Shown here piece after piece: positions 1 through 7,542 of a DNA stretch of 13,858 bases (its first letter is position 1; the number at the start of each line of letters is the position of its first letter). The DNA lies in contig CAJUAH010000002.1 in assembly GCA_910584375.1 (NCBI GenBank), positions 283,257-297,114 on the forward strand. Direction: 5' to 3'. The position numbers and the translations under genes are program-made. Source of the stretch: an uncultured Acetatifactor sp. (lineage in GTDB: Bacteria; Bacillota; Clostridia; Lachnospirales; Lachnospiraceae). The notes below the pieces were generated by a model. It had not been told where the DNA came from and ran no database searches. It worked only from the letters and a program-made list of their open reading frames with translations.

Positions 1-104
1 TCCAGTGCGCCTACTCTGGTATCCAGTGCGTCGATTTTGCTCTCCAGCGTGTCCATCTTCTCCAGTTTCACAAGGATCAGATCCAGTTTTTCACTCTCAG
101 TCAT
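1..104 (-). CDS. Small coiled-coil protein, N-terminal part only
   Basis: Only the first 34 codons are in the window; the gene runs off the left edge. The start is the ATG at 102-104, with GGGAGGA six bases upstream (111-117), a strong ribosome binding site. The peptide begins MTESEKLDLILVKLEKMD and continues as a charged heptad-like pattern (Leu and Met alternating with Glu, Lys and Asp), which predicts a coiled coil. Short proteins with this type of start are common in Clostridia and have no assigned function, so I name none. Confidence is good that this is a real gene and low on its role. Confidence 0.72.
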   Translation of the reverse strand, partial: MTESEKLDLILVKLEKMDTLESKIDALDTRVGAL

Positions 105-339
105 AATGTTTCCTCCCATTCATCGTCCCGCAGTTATCCTGCTCGTTGCGCAGAAAATACCAAATACATTCCAGATGCTGTACCCGGAAAATCTCCTGCC
201 AGTGTTCAGTTACCTTCTTTTTGAATTCCAAGCATAGATTTTCCGATATTCTGAAAAGAGAAATTGCTCTAACAAAATGAATAGAATATATGCTCTGAAA
301 GTATACTAGCATATGCAAAAAGGAATTGCAAGTAAATTT

Positions 340-759
340 TTACAGCAATTTCTGATATATATTTTGTCCGTGAACCTGGAAAATCACTTTGTAACCGCAC
401 CGTTCGTAGAAAGCGTCTTCTTTTGACCCCAGAGTGATATATTTATAAGCTTTTTGACGGGCAATATTTTCAAAATATTCCATAAGCGCCGAAGTAATCC
501 CCTGTCTGCGGTATTCTTCCGCACAGACAACAAATCCGATCACAAGGCTTTCTCCGCTTTCTTCCCGTCCCAAAACCGCCGACACGACTCTGCCGTCTTT
601 CTTCCCGTAGACCAGCGGCTCCCCGTTGGCGAGACGTCTGCGCCATGCGTCATACCCATATGTCTCCGAATTATCCTCACCCAAAATACGGTAACACAAT
701 TCCAACACCGCATGCAATTCCTGCTCAGTCTGTATCTCTCTTATCTCCAATCCATCCAC
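340..759 (-). CDS. GNAT-family N-acetyltransferase
   Basis: This 139-residue protein has the size and layout of a single-domain GNAT enzyme, which transfers an acetyl group from acetyl-CoA to an amine. The acetyl-CoA pyrophosphate-binding loop is seen as YRRQGIT at about residues 83-89, after a hydrophobic beta strand (SLVIGFVVC). The C-terminal FYERCGYK at about 117-124 is the usual conserved end of the fold. The substrate cannot be told from sequence. The start is a GTG at 757-759; an AGAAGG motif lies very close to it and a GGGGGAGGG further up, so a nearby TTG three codons in is also possible. It lies 92 bp downstream of feoB on the same strand and could be reached by read-through, but no functional link to iron is evident. 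Confidence 0.88.
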   Translation of the reverse strand: MDGLEIREIQTEQELHAVLELCYRILGEDNSETYGYDAWRRRLANGEPLVYGKKDGRVVSAVLGREESGESLVIGFVVCAEEYRRQGITSALMEYFENIARQKAYKYITLGSKEDAFYERCGYKVIFQVHGQNIYQKLL

Positions 760-851
760 GATCCTTCTTTACCCTCCCCCTATATCGCAAGCTGTATCCG
801 ACATGAATAAGCACCGCTACGCAGTGAAATTTTACCCCGTTTGTCTCGCGG

Positions 852-2870
852 TCAATGCAGAAACAGACTTCCCACCTGGTACACCAGCGTGGTCACAACC
901 CAGGCCAGCACAAGCTCAAAGACAATCATTTTCAGCGTAAAACCCCAGGAACCGCTCTCCTTTTTCACGGTGGCCACCGTGGCCACGCAGGGTACATACA
1001 GCAGGCAGAAAAGCATTAAGCAGTAAGCGTTCAGCGGGCCAAAACCCGGATAGGCCGCCTGCACATTGGCCACGATGGTCTCCATGCCCGCCGCCGAGTT
1101 GGCGTTGGACACCCCAAACAGCACCGCAAAGCTGGACACCACCACCTCTTTCGCGGAAATGCCGGACAAAAGCGCCACGCCGATCTGCCACATACCAAGG
1201 CCCGCCGGGGCCAGCACTGGCACCAGCAGCCGCCCGATCACGGCCCCGAAACTGTCCGCCGGATCCTCCACCATGCCGCCCATGCCGAAATTCAGCACAA
1301 ACCAGATCACAATGGAGGCCAGAAAAATGGTGGTGCCCGCTTTGGACAGATAATCCTTTATCTTGTTCAGCACATAGATGCGGATGGTCCGGGCGTTGGG
1401 TCTCTTGTACTCCGGCAGCTCGATCAGCAGGGAATCGTTGGTCTTGCCCTTTTCCAGCCTGTTGATCACCATGGCGGATAAAATGGCGATGGCCATACCC
1501 GCCACATACAGGGAGAATGCCGTCAGCCCGGCGCATTCCGGGAAAAACATGCCGGAAAACAGCACGTAGATGGGCAGTCTGGCGGAACAGGACATAAAGG
1601 GCGTGACCAGCATGGTCTTACGCCTGTCGTGTTCCGTCTCCAGCGCGCGGGTGGCCATGATGGCGGGCACGGTACACCCAAAGCCCAGAATCATGGGCAG
1701 GAACGCCTTGCCGGACAGCCCCACTTTTCCCATGACGGAATCCATCACATAGGCCACCCGGGACATATAACCGCTGTCTTCCAACACCGCCAGCGCCAGG
1801 AACAGGATAAAGATATTGGGCAGAAAAGTCAGGATACCGCCCACACCGGCGATGATGCCGTCCACCACCAGGGATTTGAGCCACCCCGCTGCCTGCACTG
1901 CCTCCAGCAGGCTGCTCACAGATCCCGAAAAAATCTCCAGTCCCTGCTCGAACACGCCTTTTAACAGATCCCCCACTGTGAAAGTCAGAAAGAAAACCAG
2001 GCACATGATCAGCAGAAAAACGGGAATCCCCAGCACCGGATGTGTCAGGATACGATCCGCCTTATCTGTGGTGGCCGCCTTTTTTTCCTTATGAAACAGA
2101 GTCTCCGCCACCACATGCTCAATATAGGCATATTTACACTGAATAATCTCTTTCTCATAGCTGCGATCCACCACGTCGGTGGTACGGATGGGATGCTCCT
2201 CCCTGACCTCCTCATCGTCCTCCAGAAGTTTGATCGCATGCCACCGGACGGAAGAATGGGTGGGATAATGGGCCTGCATCATCACCGACAGCTTGGCAAT
2301 CCTGTCCTCGATCTCCTGGGGATAGTCCAGAATATACTCCTCCGCCCCCTCCTCATAGTGATGAACCACCGCGTGGAGCAGGATGTCCAGCCCCGTGCGC
2401 CTGGCGGCGGACACGGGCACCACCGGGATGCCGCCCAACATCTCCGGCAGGCGGTGTAAGTCGATCTCCATGCCCCGCTCTTTTACGATATCCATCATGT
2501 TCAGGGCCAGCACCACCGGCTTGCCCAACTCCAGCAGCTGCAAAGTCAGGTACAGATTGCGCTCCAGGGAGGAGGCGTCCACAATATTGACGATCACATC
2601 GATGTCGTCGTCCATCACGCAGCCGCGGGTAACCTTTTCCTCTATGGTATAGCAGGTCAGGGAATAGATGCCCGGCGTATCCACCAGCCTGATCCCCATG
2701 CCCTCATACTCCGTCTCGCCCTCCACCTTCTCCACCGTGACACCGGGCCAGTTGGCCACCTTCAGCTTAGAGCCCGTCAGGGCATTGAACAGCGTGGTCT
2801 TGCCGCAGTTGGGATTGCCCACGCAGGCCACATGGATATATGGTTTTTCGGGTGTATGCTGTTTCTCCAT
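852..2870 (-). CDS. feoB: Ferrous iron transport protein B
   Basis: FeoB is the inner-membrane Fe(II) transporter with an N-terminal cytoplasmic G domain. From the ATG at 2868-2870 it is 672 residues. G1 is GNPNCGKT (about 18-25), followed by the NWPGVTVEK region as G2, DTPG as G3 and NMMD as G4; these bind and hydrolyse GTP. After about residue 275 it changes to long hydrophobic segments typical of the FeoB Gate and core regions, including the GFGCTVPA motif and the CLLYVPCVATVATVKKE segment near the end. The frame is open for 32 more codons upstream, but those overlap feoA and start without a ribosome binding site. The chosen ATG has AGAGGA just upstream. It follows feoA by 28 bp and shares its promoter. 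Confidence 0.97.
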   Translation of the reverse strand: MEKQHTPEKPYIHVACVGNPNCGKTTLFNALTGSKLKVANWPGVTVEKVEGETEYEGMGIRLVDTPGIYSLTCYTIEEKVTRGCVMDDDIDVIVNIVDASSLERNLYLTLQLLELGKPVVLALNMMDIVKERGMEIDLHRLPEMLGGIPVVPVSAARRTGLDILLHAVVHHYEEGAEEYILDYPQEIEDRIAKLSVMMQAHYPTHSSVRWHAIKLLEDDEEVREEHPIRTTDVVDRSYEKEIIQCKYAYIEHVVAETLFHKEKKAATTDKADRILTHPVLGIPVFLLIMCLVFFLTFTVGDLLKGVFEQGLEIFSGSVSSLLEAVQAAGWLKSLVVDGIIAGVGGILTFLPNIFILFLALAVLEDSGYMSRVAYVMDSVMGKVGLSGKAFLPMILGFGCTVPAIMATRALETEHDRRKTMLVTPFMSCSARLPIYVLFSGMFFPECAGLTAFSLYVAGMAIAILSAMVINRLEKGKTNDSLLIELPEYKRPNARTIRIYVLNKIKDYLSKAGTTIFLASIVIWFVLNFGMGGMVEDPADSFGAVIGRLLVPVLAPAGLGMWQIGVALLSGISAKEVVVSSFAVLFGVSNANSAAGMETIVANVQAAYPGFGPLNAYCLMLFCLLYVPCVATVATVKKESGSWGFTLKMIVFELVLAWVVTTLVYQVGSLFLH

Positions 2871-2898
2871 AATGTCCTCTTTTCCAACGTCAGAAAAT

Positions 2899-3126
2899 CT
2901 ATTGTGTACATTCACTGACTTCAATATTAGCAGACAGATGCCTGCCCAGAGCCAGCCGGGTCCCACGCACCTGGATGATCAGCGCTCCCCGTCTCTTGCG
3001 GTTTAACACCCGGATTCTGGTGCCGTCATTGAGCCCCAGCGCCTGGAGGCGCCTGGTCACGGCCTCCTCTACATACAGACCCTCCACCATATATTCCCGG
3101 TCTTTCTGTGTCTCATACAAAGTCAT
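2899..3126 (-). CDS. feoA: Ferrous iron transport protein A
   Basis: FeoA is a small cytoplasmic SH3-like protein that supports FeoB. From the ATG at 3124-3126 it is 75 residues, the usual FeoA length. The core shows the family pattern: a short helix (EEAVTRRLQALGL), then G-T-x-I-x-V-L, and a C-terminal strand around RLALGRHLSANIEV. The open frame extends 16 codons further upstream, but the chosen ATG has a GAGGG ribosome binding site about seven bases before it and gives the standard length. It is the first gene of the feoAB operon and is transcribed from the promoter at 3222-3250. Confidence 0.93.
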   Translation of the reverse strand: MTLYETQKDREYMVEGLYVEEAVTRRLQALGLNDGTRIRVLNRKRRGALIIQVRGTRLALGRHLSANIEVSECTQ

Positions 3127-3221
3127 ATATTTCCCTCTTTCCGTAACCTCCGACGATCTGCGGCAACCGGCCATTTCCGAAAGATTCCGGATACTTGCCG
3201 GAGTATTTGACCGACATGCTA

Positions 3222-3250
3222 ATTATAGTCCTCTGTGTCTGACCCGTCAA
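3222..3250 (-). promoter_or_regulatory. Sigma-A promoter of feoAB
   Basis: Read on the minus strand: TTGACG (3245-3250), a 17-base spacer, then TATAAT (3222-3227). The -35 matches five of six consensus bases and the -10 all six. It lies about 95 bp upstream of the feoA start. I see no convincing Fur or DtxR box overlapping it, so iron control is expected from the family but not shown here. Confidence 0.8.
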
Positions 3251-3263
3251 CAAAAAAGCGCAC

Positions 3264-3287
3264 AAAAAAAGATGCCTTTCAGCACCT
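3264..3287 (-). terminator. Intrinsic terminator of the XRE gene at 3288-3707
   Basis: On the minus strand, directly after the stop codon, AGGTGC pairs with GCATCT (one G-U pair) around a six-base loop, followed by a run of T. It separates the XRE gene from the feoAB promoter just downstream. Confidence 0.72.
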
Positions 3288-3707
3288 TTAATATATGCCG
3301 CTGCTCCTCAGCGCCTGTTTGATCTCCTCAATCATGTGGGCCACTTCATTCAGCGTTTTGACAATATCGTTCATGCGTATCTTTTCCTCCTCGTCAATGA
3401 CGCCGTCCCGCATGATATTGACCAGGTCTTTGGATATTCCCTCCATATCCTGAGCATAACCCAGAAAGCGCAGCACCAGACGGTCCATCCTGACTTCTTC
3501 CTGCGAAACGCTCTGATCCTTCAGTAAATAATCCGTAGTCACATGAAACATACTGCTTATGGCCAGCAATTTCTCAATCTCCGGATAGGATGTACCCAAT
3601 TCCCATTTTGACACAGTCTGTCTGCTGACCTGCAATTTCTCTGCGAATGCCGCCTGGGACATACCCGTCTGGGTACGAAGCGTATAGATTTTTTCCGAAA
3701 AACCCAT
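3288..3707 (-). CDS. XRE-family transcriptional regulator
   Basis: From the ATG at 3705-3707 this is 139 residues. Residues 5-60 form a classic Cro/C1-type helix-turn-helix: the MSQAAFAEKLQVSRQTVSKW segment contains the two DNA-contacting helices, and the TTDYLL tail is common in this family. The second half (about 70-139) is charged and helical, probably for dimerisation or ligand binding, and I recognise no domain there. The frame is open for 19 more codons upstream, but that part runs into the inverted repeat at 3745-3760, and the inner ATG has AGGAGG/AAGGA just before it. The IS1182 copy starts 83 bp upstream of this start, so the natural promoter has probably been separated from further upstream sequence. 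The target genes are unknown. Confidence 0.9.
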   Translation of the reverse strand: MGFSEKIYTLRTQTGMSQAAFAEKLQVSRQTVSKWELGTSYPEIEKLLAISSMFHVTTDYLLKDQSVSQEEVRMDRLVLRFLGYAQDMEGISKDLVNIMRDGVIDEEEKIRMNDIVKTLNEVAHMIEEIKQALRSSGIY

Positions 3708-3744
3708 TGTGTCCTTATCCTCCTGTATTGATATGAAATATGAT

Positions 3745-3760
3745 GATGTTGGGGTCAAAA
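3745..3760. repeat. Left arm of 16-bp perfect inverted repeat
   Basis: GATGTTGGGGTCAAAA here is the exact reverse complement of 5587-5602. Without the IS the arms would be about 40 bases apart. A second, inner pair (GCCCC at 3775-3779 and GGGGC at 5582-5586) continues the stem, so the pre-insertion site was a long imperfect hairpin. It could be a terminator, a small palindromic repeat element, or the ends of an older insertion. Confidence 0.85.
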
Positions 3761-3784
3761 CCATAAATAAATTTGCCCCTATTC

Positions 3785-3790
3785 CTATAG
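3785..3790. repeat. Target-site duplication, left copy (CTATAG)
   Basis: CTATAG stands directly outside the left IS terminus and is repeated at 5575-5580 outside the right terminus. The six bases are themselves a palindrome. The duplication shows that this copy arrived by transposition and that both ends are still at the original target. Confidence 0.85.
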
Positions 3791-3865
3791 TACCTTGAAA
3801 AATTCATATTTTGTGGTATATCGCCGAACTTTTGGGCATATATGCCGGGTATTCGCTGCCTTGTT

Positions 3866-5464
3866 TTATGCAAGTACTGGATTTTGGGCATAATGTCCTA
3901 AGCCCTTCACATAATTGAAGAGTTTTCGGAAATTCAACGCTGCTATTTTGGATCCAAAAAAGAACTTGCCACGCTGTTTCCCACGGGGAATCTTTTCCAA
4001 ATGGTAATTCTTACGGATATTTGACGGAACAGTTTCCACTCCATTTCGGAGTCTTGCGTAATTTTTGAATTCTTCGCTGTCCATGTTCCGCTGGATTTTC
4101 GCACGTTCATGTGCTGCTTTGGATGTTACTATTTTTGCAACCTTCTTAAATATTTTTGGCTTGCATTGATCCTGATACGGACAGCCGGCACACTGTTCAT
4201 GCAGAAAGGAAACGGCACACTGATTGCTTTGTTTCATATAAGAACAGCTTTTGGGCGCATGGCCGGCTGGACATCGGAGGACTTTTGTTCCTTCTTCGTT
4301 GAATGCAAAATCAGCAAGGATATCCGGAGCCGGTTTCCCTGTCAGGCTTGTGGTAATCAGTTCTACGTTTTTATCATCTGCAAGCTGCGTGTTTCCTGTT
4401 CCGCTGTATGCTCCATCCGCAACGATAACAGTCCGTTCTTCTTGTTTATCCATCTGCTCAAGATGCTCCTGGATAAACTGGCTGTCACCATGGTTGTTTT
4501 GCTCATACTGGTATTCTGTTACAACCGAACCATTGGCTCCAACGGATTCTTCAAGATTGGCAGCATATCCCCGGTGCTCTTTTCCTGCTTTGCTCCGAAA
4601 AGTCGCTTCGGGATCGGAGGGATTCTGCATCATGGATGATTTCATGCCGCCGTCTTCTTTTGTGCGGAGTCTGCGGTTTCCATTTTCAACAATGGTCTGC
4701 TCTGACAGGCATCTGACAAACAGATCATACTCTGTTGAATCATTGTAACCAGACTCACACAAGGCAACAAGTTTATCTGCATCCGTTAAGAGTTGCTTCA
4801 TGCGCTCATCTGCATCGGTACTGCGCTGATGATAAATCACTCTGTTAAAATCGTTAGGATTGATATAGTGTTTTAAATCGTCAGACAGAGCAGAATCATT
4901 GATTTTATCCACATACACCGCCAGCTTTGCGATGCAGGTGTATATCAGTTCCATCCGGCTGAGTTTGCGGATGTTGGATTCGATCATCATGGAATCCATA
5001 CGTCTGACTTTACCGCTGATCCCCATCAGTTTTGCAATGGAAGCGCTTAAATCTTTCACACAATCGTGGTAGAGATCCTTGTTGTGTAGTGTTTCATAAT
5101 CATAACACCGCTTACGGAAACGGCTTAAGGTCTTGTCACTCAAAGGCTGTTCTTCAAAACTTGTTGTATGCAGTGCGTACTGAATCCGAAAATCCAGCAT
5201 AAGATTTTCAACCATTTCATCATCAGAATAATCAAAAAGTTCTTTGATAATGAGTGCACCAACAATCACATTAACCGGAGAATTCGGTCTGGATGCCTTA
5301 TCACTGTATAAGACAGAAAAACGCTTTTCATCAATGGCAGGAAATATTTCATCGGCAAATACTTTTGCCCATGATTTTTCCAGTACTTCTTGTTCTCTGG
5401 TGGTTAATCCAGAAAAGCTATCTGTAAATGACATTTGCTGGTAAGAGTTTTCTTTGAATGACAT
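3866..5464 (-). CDS. IS1182-family transposase
   Basis: From the ATG at 5462-5464 this is 532 residues, a full-length DDE transposase. The likely catalytic triad is Asp157 (in RRMDSMM), Asp350 (in VADGAYSG) and Glu477 (in RNGVETVPSN). The N-terminal region (about 35-150) has the pattern of the DUF772-type transposase N-domain, including the LSDKTLSRFRKR segment. Between the second Asp and the Glu lies a cysteine-rich stretch (CPAGH, CAGCPYQDQC) that may bind zinc. A TTG seven codons upstream is in frame, but AGAAGG lies eight bases before the ATG, which supports the ATG. No frameshift or stop is seen. Confidence 0.95.
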   Translation of the reverse strand: MSFKENSYQQMSFTDSFSGLTTREQEVLEKSWAKVFADEIFPAIDEKRFSVLYSDKASRPNSPVNVIVGALIIKELFDYSDDEMVENLMLDFRIQYALHTTSFEEQPLSDKTLSRFRKRCYDYETLHNKDLYHDCVKDLSASIAKLMGISGKVRRMDSMMIESNIRKLSRMELIYTCIAKLAVYVDKINDSALSDDLKHYINPNDFNRVIYHQRSTDADERMKQLLTDADKLVALCESGYNDSTEYDLFVRCLSEQTIVENGNRRLRTKEDGGMKSSMMQNPSDPEATFRSKAGKEHRGYAANLEESVGANGSVVTEYQYEQNNHGDSQFIQEHLEQMDKQEERTVIVADGAYSGTGNTQLADDKNVELITTSLTGKPAPDILADFAFNEEGTKVLRCPAGHAPKSCSYMKQSNQCAVSFLHEQCAGCPYQDQCKPKIFKKVAKIVTSKAAHERAKIQRNMDSEEFKNYARLRNGVETVPSNIRKNYHLEKIPRGKQRGKFFFGSKIAALNFRKLFNYVKGLGHYAQNPVLA

Positions 5465-5483
5465 AGAGATTACCTTCTTTCCC

Positions 5484-5516
5484 AAGCTACACTGTAGCTT
5501 TGATACCTCTATTATA
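5484..5516 (-). promoter_or_regulatory. Transposase -10 element and 5' leader palindrome
   Basis: On the minus strand a TATAAT (5511-5516) lies 47 bp upstream of the transposase ATG; the -35 is weak. Just downstream, 5484-5500 is a perfect 8+1+8 palindrome (AAGCTACA, C, TGTAGCTT). It would be at or near the 5' end of the transcript, before the ribosome binding site. It could fold as a leader hairpin that limits translation, or be a protein site; I infer this from position only. Confidence 0.5.
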
Positions 5517-5574
5517 CAGCAAATAAACTATTTAGGCTTGTATTTACTACAAAATATATGAACTTTTCAAGGTA

Positions 5575-5580
5575 CTATAG
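5575..5580. repeat. Target-site duplication, right copy (CTATAG)
   Basis: This is the right-hand partner of 3785-3790, directly outside the GGTA terminus of the IS1182 copy. Confidence 0.85.
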
Positions 5581-5586
5581 CGGGGC

Positions 5587-5602
5587 TTTTGACCCCAACA
5601 TC
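5587..5602. repeat. Right arm of 16-bp perfect inverted repeat
   Basis: TTTTGACCCCAACATC is the exact reverse complement of 3745-3760. The glycosyltransferase-like reading frame loses its family resemblance at this point, so the arm coincides with a DNA junction. Confidence 0.85.
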
Positions 5603-6135
5603 TTTTATAATAATTTAAGCTATTTAGATAATGTCTCTCATATGTTTGAAACATTTTCCATACTGCTTCCTTCTTCTTATAAGCAATTACTCCCGAGTTT
5701 GGCTCAGCAAATGAATTTGGCAAATCAACTAATTCATCCTCTTCTATTGGTGCATGAGGAGCAGCTATATCAAATCTATCCAGCAACGTAAACAAAGCAC
5801 TAAGATCTTTTAATACAAAAACATCCGTATCTAAAAAAATAGTTTTAGAAAAAGGGGTTTTGGTAAAATTACATACTTTATCAGCAAAATTATATAAAGG
5901 TTGTTCCAACGGAATGATATAATCAATATCTGCTACTGATAGCTGATCAGTACATAATGCAATTGCTACTTTTGGCATAACTTCTTTTATTTGTTTTATT
6001 GCATTACAAGCCTCCAAAGTATATTTTGAACCGCTTGCAACCAAATATATTCCTTGCATTTCCATTCTCATGATAATTATCCATTTAATTATCATTATCC
6101 TCACAATGTTTTAATAAATCTCTATTAACATTACA

Positions 6136-7140
6136 CTAAATTAGTAATGCCTTTCGTACTATAAACACAGAAGCTTTTTTTCCATTTACCAGTGTATCAA
6201 TCTGCTTCTCTATGATTAATCCAGACTTAGAACATGCAGAGATAAATTCTTGTTTTCTTGCAGATAAGACTACCATTGTTGTATTTTCTTTTGAAATTCG
6301 TTTAAATTCCACTATCATATTTTGATAAAACTGTTCTATATCTTCTATTTCCTCATAATACCCCCATGGCGGATCCGTTACTATCTTGTCAACAGATTCA
6401 TTTTCCACGCAACTGAGATTGAAAATATTTGAACTATAACACATAATCTCCGTTTTTCTACTATGCATTTTTTTCTTTAAAGTTATTATTTTTTTCTCAT
6501 CTAAATCCGTTGCAATGACTTTTTTAGGTGAAAACATCTTAACCAATTGTTGTGGAATTGAACCATACCCACAAAAAGGGTCACATACAACATCCATCTT
6601 TGCAATGTTGCCGCATAAACACATTAAATAGGCAAATTCCGGTCGTAATTCACCCTTATTTAAGTCTTTTTCTGTCATCTTACGTTTAAATAGTAATTGA
6701 CCATAAAAACCAACCCTTTCTGTTCGAATAATATACCATATTTCTGTGGAAGGATTTACTCTATTAATTTTCAAATTAGATTCTTTCAGAATATGGTTTT
6801 CAGCTTTTATAGTTATGCTTTTATCAACTTTTGTGAATTGATTTTCTCTAGAAAACCTAATACGAAAAGACCCTTTTGTGACAAGTAAAGATTCCTTTTT
6901 TTTGCATACAACATTTGTCATTTGTTCAAAAGATATATTTTTCCCACGAAAGGTTTTTAAAACATAAAAAATATTATTTAAATATATCAGCTTGATCAAC
7001 TTTGAATAATCACCATTATATTTAAAGTGAATCAATCCATCATATAAACCTACAACTTTTATTCCTGCCATATCCTTAGCAATCTGTTTCTGTATATATT
7101 CTCCAAAACCGGTTGTAAACGTTGCTATAAATTCCGGCAT
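6136..7140 (-). CDS. THUMP/Trm11-like RNA guanine-N2 methyltransferase
   Basis: This 334-residue protein is probably an AdoMet-dependent RNA methyltransferase of the RlmL/Trm14/Trm11 group (COG0116 type). Residues 1-160 have the THUMP-like pattern that binds RNA (MPEFIATFTTGFGEYIQKQI at the start). Then comes ELRPEFAYLM (164-173), the linker typical of this group. DPFCGYGS (187-194) is motif I for AdoMet binding, TDLDEKK (211-217) the acidic loop, and TDPPWG (255-260) the catalytic (N/D)PP(Y/W) motif. The substrate may be tRNA or rRNA. The ATG has AAGGAG eight bases upstream. The gene is much more AT-rich than feoAB and may be acquired. It is shorter than typical Bacillota RlmL proteins, so it may be a divergent or accessory version. 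Confidence 0.82.
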   Translation of the reverse strand: MPEFIATFTTGFGEYIQKQIAKDMAGIKVVGLYDGLIHFKYNGDYSKLIKLIYLNNIFYVLKTFRGKNISFEQMTNVVCKKKESLLVTKGSFRIRFSRENQFTKVDKSITIKAENHILKESNLKINRVNPSTEIWYIIRTERVGFYGQLLFKRKMTEKDLNKGELRPEFAYLMCLCGNIAKMDVVCDPFCGYGSIPQQLVKMFSPKKVIATDLDEKKIITLKKKMHSRKTEIMCYSSNIFNLSCVENESVDKIVTDPPWGYYEEIEDIEQFYQNMIVEFKRISKENTTMVVLSARKQEFISACSKSGLIIEKQIDTLVNGKKASVFIVRKALLI

Positions 7141-7248
7141 TTTATTAACACTCCTTCATACAGTTTCTAAAAAACAATACCCCGTAAGATTATCATATAT
7201 AAGACCAGGCAAACCATTTTTTAGTGTATAGAAAATCAATTTTTCCGT

Positions 7249-7497
7249 TTACTCTCGTTCTGTCACAACAGCATATTTACTTCCTATAACAAGCCTTTTC
7301 CCATTGTCAAATATAAAGCTTTGTTCATATTCAATCTTCATTATATCGGCAACTTGTAGCATCTCATCGTAACTTAGCGTACCTCGTTTCAATTTTTTGT
7401 TGAAGTTTTGCGGGGTTTGTCCCAAACGACGTGCCAACTCAGCTATGCTAATATGTTGTTCCTTGCAAATAGCTTTAACCATATCTGATGAATTCAT
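7249..7497 (-). CDS. Small XRE-family regulator
   Basis: This 82-residue protein is almost entirely a Cro/C1 helix-turn-helix: ISIAELARRLGQTPQNFNKKL at about 16-36 holds the recognition helices, and a C-terminal strand pair (SFIFDNGKRLVIGSKYAVV) probably makes the dimer. The ATG at 7495-7497 has AGGAGG about six bases upstream and a near-perfect promoter before that. The promoter spacer contains an AACC/GGTT dyad, so autorepression is plausible. It precedes the methyltransferase by 108 bp and may be co-transcribed with it. Confidence 0.85.
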   Translation of the reverse strand: MNSSDMVKAICKEQHISIAELARRLGQTPQNFNKKLKRGTLSYDEMLQVADIMKIEYEQSFIFDNGKRLVIGSKYAVVTERE

Positions 7498-7513
7498 GAT
7501 AACCTCCTAGCAA

Positions 7514-7542
7514 ATTGTAAACCAAACGGTTGTTAATGTCAA
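7514..7542 (-). promoter_or_regulatory. Consensus promoter with dyad operator for small XRE gene
   Basis: On the minus strand: TTGACA (7537-7542, all six consensus bases), a 17-base spacer, and TACAAT (7514-7519, five of six). Within the spacer AACC-GTTT-GGTT forms a short dyad, which is a plausible operator for the XRE protein it drives. Confidence 0.82.

Larger units (their letters stand above)
3791..5574 (-). mobile_element. Complete IS1182-family insertion sequence, 1784 bp
   Basis: The element begins TACCTTGAAAA at 3791 and ends with the reverse complement at 5574. The outer 19 bases of the two ends match at 18 positions, and similarity continues for about 27 bases. It is flanked by CTATAG on both sides and encodes one transposase filling most of its length. 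Both the length and the single DDE transposase fit IS1182. It sits in the loop of the inverted repeat 3745-3760/5587-5602. With intact ends, target duplication and transposase it looks like a recent and possibly active copy. Confidence 0.93.
5547..6104 (-). pseudogene. Truncated glycosyltransferase-like gene
   Basis: The intact part resembles a nucleotide-sugar glycosyltransferase of GT-A type: an N-terminal GIYLVASGSKY strand, the metal-binding FLDTDVFVL (a DxD motif) and a later PNSGVIAYKKK segment. Such enzymes pass a sugar from a nucleotide donor to an acceptor; neither can be told here. The host-derived coding sequence ends at about 5603. The last 19 or so codons (from RCWGQK onward) are translations of the inverted repeat and the IS end, so the C-terminus has been lost. 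The listed start is a GTG, but internal ATGs give better fits, most likely the one giving MQGIYL or one of two just before it. It follows the methyltransferase gene by 31 bp and shares its AT-rich composition. Confidence 0.75.

Noticed and set aside
97..318. 73-codon minus-strand frame upstream of the partial coiled-coil gene
   Set aside because: It begins with TTG without a ribosome binding site, overlaps the clear start at 104 and shows no family pattern.
423..433. TTTTGACCCC word inside the GNAT gene resembling the inverted-repeat arm
   Set aside because: Only about 10 bases match and it codes for conserved-looking protein in frame, so it is coincidence.
454..810. 118-codon plus-strand frame
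   Set aside because: It is antisense to the GNAT gene, which has recognisable motifs; no domain or ribosome binding site is seen.
916..1536. 206-codon minus-strand frame
   Set aside because: It is a shifted frame of feoB, rich in Arg, Gly and Ala as GC-rich shadow frames usually are.
2871..2966. 32-codon N-terminal extension of FeoB
   Set aside because: It overlaps feoA, has no ribosome binding site and precedes the usual FeoB start with its own ribosome binding site.
3745..5602. The 16-bp inverted repeat as an invertible promoter switch
   Set aside because: Before the IS arrived the arms were only about 40 bases apart, too close for usual inversion, and no adjacent invertase gene is seen.
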